DNA from: Verrucomicrobiota bacterium
Lineage (GTDB): Bacteria > Verrucomicrobiota > Verrucomicrobiia > Verrucomicrobiales > Akkermansiaceae
DNA length: 34,759 bases
NCBI GenBank assembly: GCA_018969605.1
Contig: JAGWXY010000017.1
Coordinates: 1 to 34,759, forward strand
Direction: 5' to 3'
The notes beneath the pieces were generated by a model. That model made no database searches and had not been told where the DNA came from. It saw only the letters and a program-made list of their open reading frames with translations. The position numbers and the translations under genes were made by a program. Of the stretch, positions 31,483 through 34,759 are shown in pieces (the stretch's first letter is position 1; each line of letters opens with the position of its first letter).

Positions 31483-32384
31483 AAGAAGTTTACACCATCG
31501 AGGACCTTGCGAGTCGCGACATCCTTGATGCCGGATGTGAAAAGCCCGCGCGCTTGGCGGTGATTGGATGGCCGATCGCGCATTCGGCATCACCGCAGAT
31601 GCATCAGGCGGCGCTGGATGCTTACGGCATCGACTGCCGATACATCCGCGTGGAAGTCCCAGTGGGGCGTGTGGCGGAGGCCTTTGCGAGAATGCGCGCC
31701 CTTGATTTCATTGGCTCGAACGTGACCGTGCCACACAAGTTTGATGCGATGGCGGCATGTGACGGGATTGACCCGCTGGCAGCGTCGCTGGGAGCGGTAA
31801 ATACTGTGTGCTTTGATGCGAGCGGACTGACCGGCTACAACACCGATGGCCCGGGATTTGTGGCGGCGGTGGAGCATGATTTTTCGGTGCGCTTGGCGGA
31901 CTTGAAAGTCCTCATTGTCGGTGCTGGCGGCGGGGCGGGTCAGGCGATTGCCACGCAATGTGTTTTGAGTGGTGTGCGGCAGGTGGTTTTGGTCAACCGC
32001 AGTGTCGATAAAATTCTCGCGCTGCAAAGCAAGCTCCAAGCGATCAATGGCAATGTGAATATCGAGATTGCGGGTCTCGATGACCCGCGCCTTGTGGAAC
32101 TTTCGCATCAATGCGAACTCATCGTGAACACCTCGGCGGTGGGTCTCAACCCTGCGGACCCATGTGTTTTGCCTGCATCATGCCTGATGAAACACCATCT
32201 GGTTTACGACACCATCTACAAACCTGCGGTTACGCCGTTGACGGCACTGGCAAACAGCATCGGATGCCGTACATCGAATGGATTCTCGATGTTACTGAGG
32301 CAGGGTGTGCTGTCATTTCAGCATTGGTTTCCCGGCACAGAACCGCTGTTGATGATGGAAGAAGCGCTGTCGCGTCAGTCCTGA
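31479..32384 (+). CDS. aroE: Shikimate dehydrogenase
   Basis: 301 residues from ATG 31479, which overlaps the gltX stop (ATGA); the longer open frame upstream lies inside gltX. Substrate-binding HSASPQMHQAALDA, catalytic Lys87 in NVTVPHK, AVNTV, Asp123 in GYNTDGPGF, dinucleotide loop VGAGGGAGQAI (147-157), a following VLVNRS strand and NGFSMLLRQG near the C-terminus. Reduces 3-dehydroshikimate to shikimate with NADPH in aromatic amino acid synthesis. The N-terminus has about 25 extra residues before the first conserved strand. The 3' end overlaps the convergent next gene by 10 bases. Confidence 0.94.
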   Translation: MKEVYTIEDLASRDILDAGCEKPARLAVIGWPIAHSASPQMHQAALDAYGIDCRYIRVEVPVGRVAEAFARMRALDFIGSNVTVPHKFDAMAACDGIDPLAASLGAVNTVCFDASGLTGYNTDGPGFVAAVEHDFSVRLADLKVLIVGAGGGAGQAIATQCVLSGVRQVVLVNRSVDKILALQSKLQAINGNVNIEIAGLDDPRLVELSHQCELIVNTSAVGLNPADPCVLPASCLMKHHLVYDTIYKPAVTPLTALANSIGCRTSNGFSMLLRQGVLSFQHWFPGTEPLLMMEEALSRQS

Positions 32385-33544
32385 TTTTTGACTTCGGCTT
32401 GATTGCTGGGCTCAAAACCGGGAAGGTCGCTGGAGTACCAATGGCAGGCTTTTAGCTCGATTAATTCGAATGCCCGCACGTCCATTTCGCCGCTGCGGCG
32501 GAGCTTCACGCGCACGCGGATCATGCCTTCGGGGTCGAGGTTGGGGGTCTTCGAATTGAATGGGCGTTTTTTGTTTTTTGATGCGGCAAATGCCGCCTCC
32601 AGCAATTTGCCTGCGGGTGAATTTCTTTCAATGAGGAATTCAGGAGATGGAACGCCGGTTTCCGCGGGGCGTCCGAAAACAGGCGCGTAGAACATGATGC
32701 TGATCGTTGGCTGGAGTTTGCGATCTTCGGCAAGGCGCTCGCGTGCAAGCAGGCGGAATTCGCCCTCGGCATCACCATTTCCGCTGAGGAATACTGCAAA
32801 TGGCATATCACTGTATCTCACGAAGTATTCCCAATCAATCAGCCACTCTTCCTGCTCTTTTTTGAACAGAGCGTCAAAGCTCCTTCCATCCTCGTTTATC
32901 CAAAAAAGCTCAATTGATTTTTCTGCACCGATGCTGACAACGTTCCATTGTGAGGACTTCAAGGTGGGCGGCGTTATATTGCCCATCTCTTCGAAATCCT
33001 GGTGTCGCGTCATGCGCGTCACCGCTGTGACGGGCTGGCTGACATATTGGCTGCGTTGTTCGGGCAGACCCGATTGGAGAAAGTTTTTTAGCGTGTCCCA
33101 GCATTCATCCGCGTGCTTGTCGATAAGTGCGAAATTTTGGTTCTCTGGCGCTGTTTCGATAACGCTGGTATTGGCTACCGGTTTGGGGATTTCCTCCACG
33201 CTCCAGATGGTTTTTATCGCTAAGGCAACCAGACCGGTTGCTGTGAACAAAATGGCCACAAAACTGACCAAGAAGTGACTCGATTTTTTGCGTCTTGCCG
33301 CTGTTTGGGCTGTTTGGGCTGTTTTTTGTGTATTTTTGTGAATATTTTCAATATGGTTGACCGTCTTGGTGAAATGGACCTTCTGTGTGTTTTTATCGGC
33401 AGTGGGAGGAATAGGGCTGAATCCGCATTCACGGCACAGGCGGCCTTTGCTGGCATGCTTTACCGATTGAAACAATGAGCCGCAGCGGCCGCAATGATAC
33501 CATGAAAGCTGGCTCTTGGTATCGATCGTATCGTTTTCGGGCAT
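32375..33544 (-). CDS. Zinc-ribbon, single-pass membrane protein of unknown function
   Basis: 389 residues from ATG 33544 (an upstream ATG at 33577 would add 11). Residues about 16-43 form a zinc ribbon with CGRC and CREC pairs (WYHCGRCGSLFQS ... GRLCRECGFSP). A Thr/Gln/Lys-rich linker with TAQTAQTA precedes a transmembrane helix (about 92-113, FLVSFVAILFTATGLVALAI). The remaining about 275 residues are extracytoplasmic or periplasmic and match nothing I recognise; they contain an EEWLIDWEYFVRYSD stretch of the kind seen in small uptake or NTF2-like folds. The cytoplasmic zinc ribbon with an external domain suggests a sensor or assembly role, unproven. The 3' end overlaps aroE by 10 bases. 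Confidence 0.75.
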   Translation of the reverse strand: MPENDTIDTKSQLSWYHCGRCGSLFQSVKHASKGRLCRECGFSPIPPTADKNTQKVHFTKTVNHIENIHKNTQKTAQTAQTAARRKKSSHFLVSFVAILFTATGLVALAIKTIWSVEEIPKPVANTSVIETAPENQNFALIDKHADECWDTLKNFLQSGLPEQRSQYVSQPVTAVTRMTRHQDFEEMGNITPPTLKSSQWNVVSIGAEKSIELFWINEDGRSFDALFKKEQEEWLIDWEYFVRYSDMPFAVFLSGNGDAEGEFRLLARERLAEDRKLQPTISIMFYAPVFGRPAETGVPSPEFLIERNSPAGKLLEAAFAASKNKKRPFNSKTPNLDPEGMIRVRVKLRRSGEMDVRAFELIELKACHWYSSDLPGFEPSNQAEVKNQD

Positions 33545-33589
33545 GGGGCGGATGATTTGCTTTCGGCCAATCTGCAATCGGCAGCGACT

Positions 33590-34759
33590 TCATGCAAGCG
33601 GGTTCTGGGTTTCGCCCATTTGACGATCGAGAGCTTTGGACATGGCATCTTCCACGATTCGGGCCGCGATGGCTTCGGTAGCCGCATCGAGGCGTTGGAC
33701 TGCCGCTTTGAGCGGGTTGGCGGCACCTGATTCCATGGCGGCGCGCACGGCATCGAGGGCGATGATGATTTCGGATTTTTCCGCGTCGGTTGCGAGACCT
33801 TGTCGCAAGGCGCTTTCCACGGCAGGGATCAGTTCTTCGGCCTTGAGCCGGGCTTCGGTAAACACGCGCAGTGCCATGTCCTCAAAGGCGTGTTCGACCG
33901 ATTCACCGACCATGGCTTCGACCGCCGCATCATCGACATCGACCGCGGTTTTGCCCATGGTTACGACAGTGTCGGTGCCGGTGGCGATGTCGCGGGCGAG
34001 GACTTCGAGTATGCCGTTTTCGTCGATTTTGAATTGCACGCCGACCCTTGCCTGGCCTTTGGGTGCGGGTTGAAAATTGATGTCGAAATTTCCGAGTTCC
34101 CAGTTGTCGTTGGCCATTTCGCGTTCGCCTTGGAGCACGCGAAGTTTCATGGCGGATTGACCGTCGGCCGCGTTGGTGAATGCCTCGCCGGCCTTACAGG
34201 GGATGGTCGTGTTGCGGGGAATGAGCACATTCATCAGGCCGCCGAGAGTTTCGATGCCGAGGCTAAGTGGTGTGACATCGAGCAGGACCATCTTGCCGAG
34301 CGCGCCGCTAAGGATGCCGCCTTGGATGGTGGCACCGAGTGCGATGGCCTCGTCCGGATGCTGTGAGGTGTCGGGTTTTTTGCCGAAAAACTTTTCGACT
34401 GCATCACGCACGGCCGGCATGCGCGTGCTGCCACCGACGAGGATGACCGCATCAAGGTCGCTGGCGGCAATTTGTGCATCGGCCAATGCCTTGGCGCAGC
34501 AACGAATGCTGCGGGCGATCCATGGCGCGGCGATGATATCGAGTTCCGCACGCGTGATTGGCAATTCGATGCTGCAATCGTCATCAAAAAATGGCAGGCG
34601 AAATGTGGCGATCTCATCACTCGAGAGTTGGCATTTCACGCGCTCCGCTTCTTCCATCAGGCGCATGCGTTGAACTGCGGAAATTTCATTCAGCTCATGT
34701 TTGCGCATCACATGATCGATGATCAGCGCATCGAGGTCGTCGCCGCCGAGTTGTGTGTC
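33590..34759 (-). CDS. Hsp70-family chaperone (DnaK/HscA-like), 5' part beyond window
   Basis: The frame is open to the right edge, so at least 389 C-terminal residues are seen. The first visible residues DTQLGGDDLDALIIDHVM match the Hsp70 GDxxLGGxDxD motif. AVILVGGSTRMPAVRDAVEKFFGKKP and DEAIALGATIQGGILSG complete the nucleotide-binding domain; LLDVTPLSLGIETLGG marks the linker, and RVLQGEREMANDNWELGNFDI and VQFKIDENGILEVLARD belong to the substrate-binding beta domain. The lid is short and ends without the EEVD-like or DnaK acidic tail, which favours an HscA-like or accessory Hsp70 over the main DnaK. HscA forms serve Fe-S cluster assembly. Confidence 0.92.
   Translation of the reverse strand, partial: DTQLGGDDLDALIIDHVMRKHELNEISAVQRMRLMEEAERVKCQLSSDEIATFRLPFFDDDCSIELPITRAELDIIAAPWIARSIRCCAKALADAQIAASDLDAVILVGGSTRMPAVRDAVEKFFGKKPDTSQHPDEAIALGATIQGGILSGALGKMVLLDVTPLSLGIETLGGLMNVLIPRNTTIPCKAGEAFTNAADGQSAMKLRVLQGEREMANDNWELGNFDINFQPAPKGQARVGVQFKIDENGILEVLARDIATGTDTVVTMGKTAVDVDDAAVEAMVGESVEHAFEDMALRVFTEARLKAEELIPAVESALRQGLATDAEKSEIIIALDAVRAAMESGAANPLKAAVQRLDAATEAIAARIVEDAMSKALDRQMGETQNPLA

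Overview
The window looks like a chromosomal segment of a Verrucomicrobiota-type bacterium. This is an inference from gene content: a very large secreted glycoside hydrolase ending in a DxDGxxNxxEYxxGTxP-type tail, Ig-like and putative-Ig modules in a surface protein, an HscA/DnaK-like chaperone, OpgG/OpgH, and many starts without a clear Shine-Dalgarno sequence. The backbone is GC-rich; the segment from about 4.1 to 10.0 kb is visibly more AT-rich.

Layout. (1) 1-3976, minus strand: a secreted multidomain GH57-like alpha-glucan hydrolase that runs off the left edge. (2) 4108-10014: a small integrative element in the 3' half of a tRNA-Thr(CGT) gene, bounded by a 52-bp perfect direct repeat. 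It carries a tyrosine integrase, an excisionase-like HTH protein translationally coupled to an unknown protein with a 9-bp tandem repeat in its N-terminal half, a Sel1-repeat envelope protein, and (opposite strand) an Ig-domain surface protein, then about 740 bp without a gene. (3) 9966-13417, minus: the intact tRNA-Thr, an AsmA-like envelope protein and RadC. (4) 13602-17203, plus: a DCC-family thiol-disulfide protein, hisS and aspS. (5) 17204-17912: about 700 bp non-coding with a large imperfect inverted repeat. (6) 17913-19966, minus: a stand-alone SecD-head-like exported protein, an M23 peptidase and a RidA-family protein; divergent from these at 20092 is a SufT-like Fe-S assembly protein. 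(7) 20826-26753, minus: a tight five-gene cluster opgG - unknown membrane protein - opgH - galK - low-molecular-weight phosphatase with an arginine-phosphatase signature. (8) 26859-30110, minus: mfd. (9) 30169-32384, plus: gltX and aroE, overlapping by ATGA. (10) 32375-34759, minus: a zinc-ribbon membrane protein and an Hsp70-family chaperone that runs off the right edge.

The most noteworthy parts are the compact tRNA-integrated element with its unclassified int/xis-linked gene and repeat tract, and the osmoregulated-periplasmic-glucan operon, which has an undescribed membrane protein inserted between opgG and opgH and carries galactokinase and a phosphatase downstream. All calls come from reading the sequence; no database search was run.
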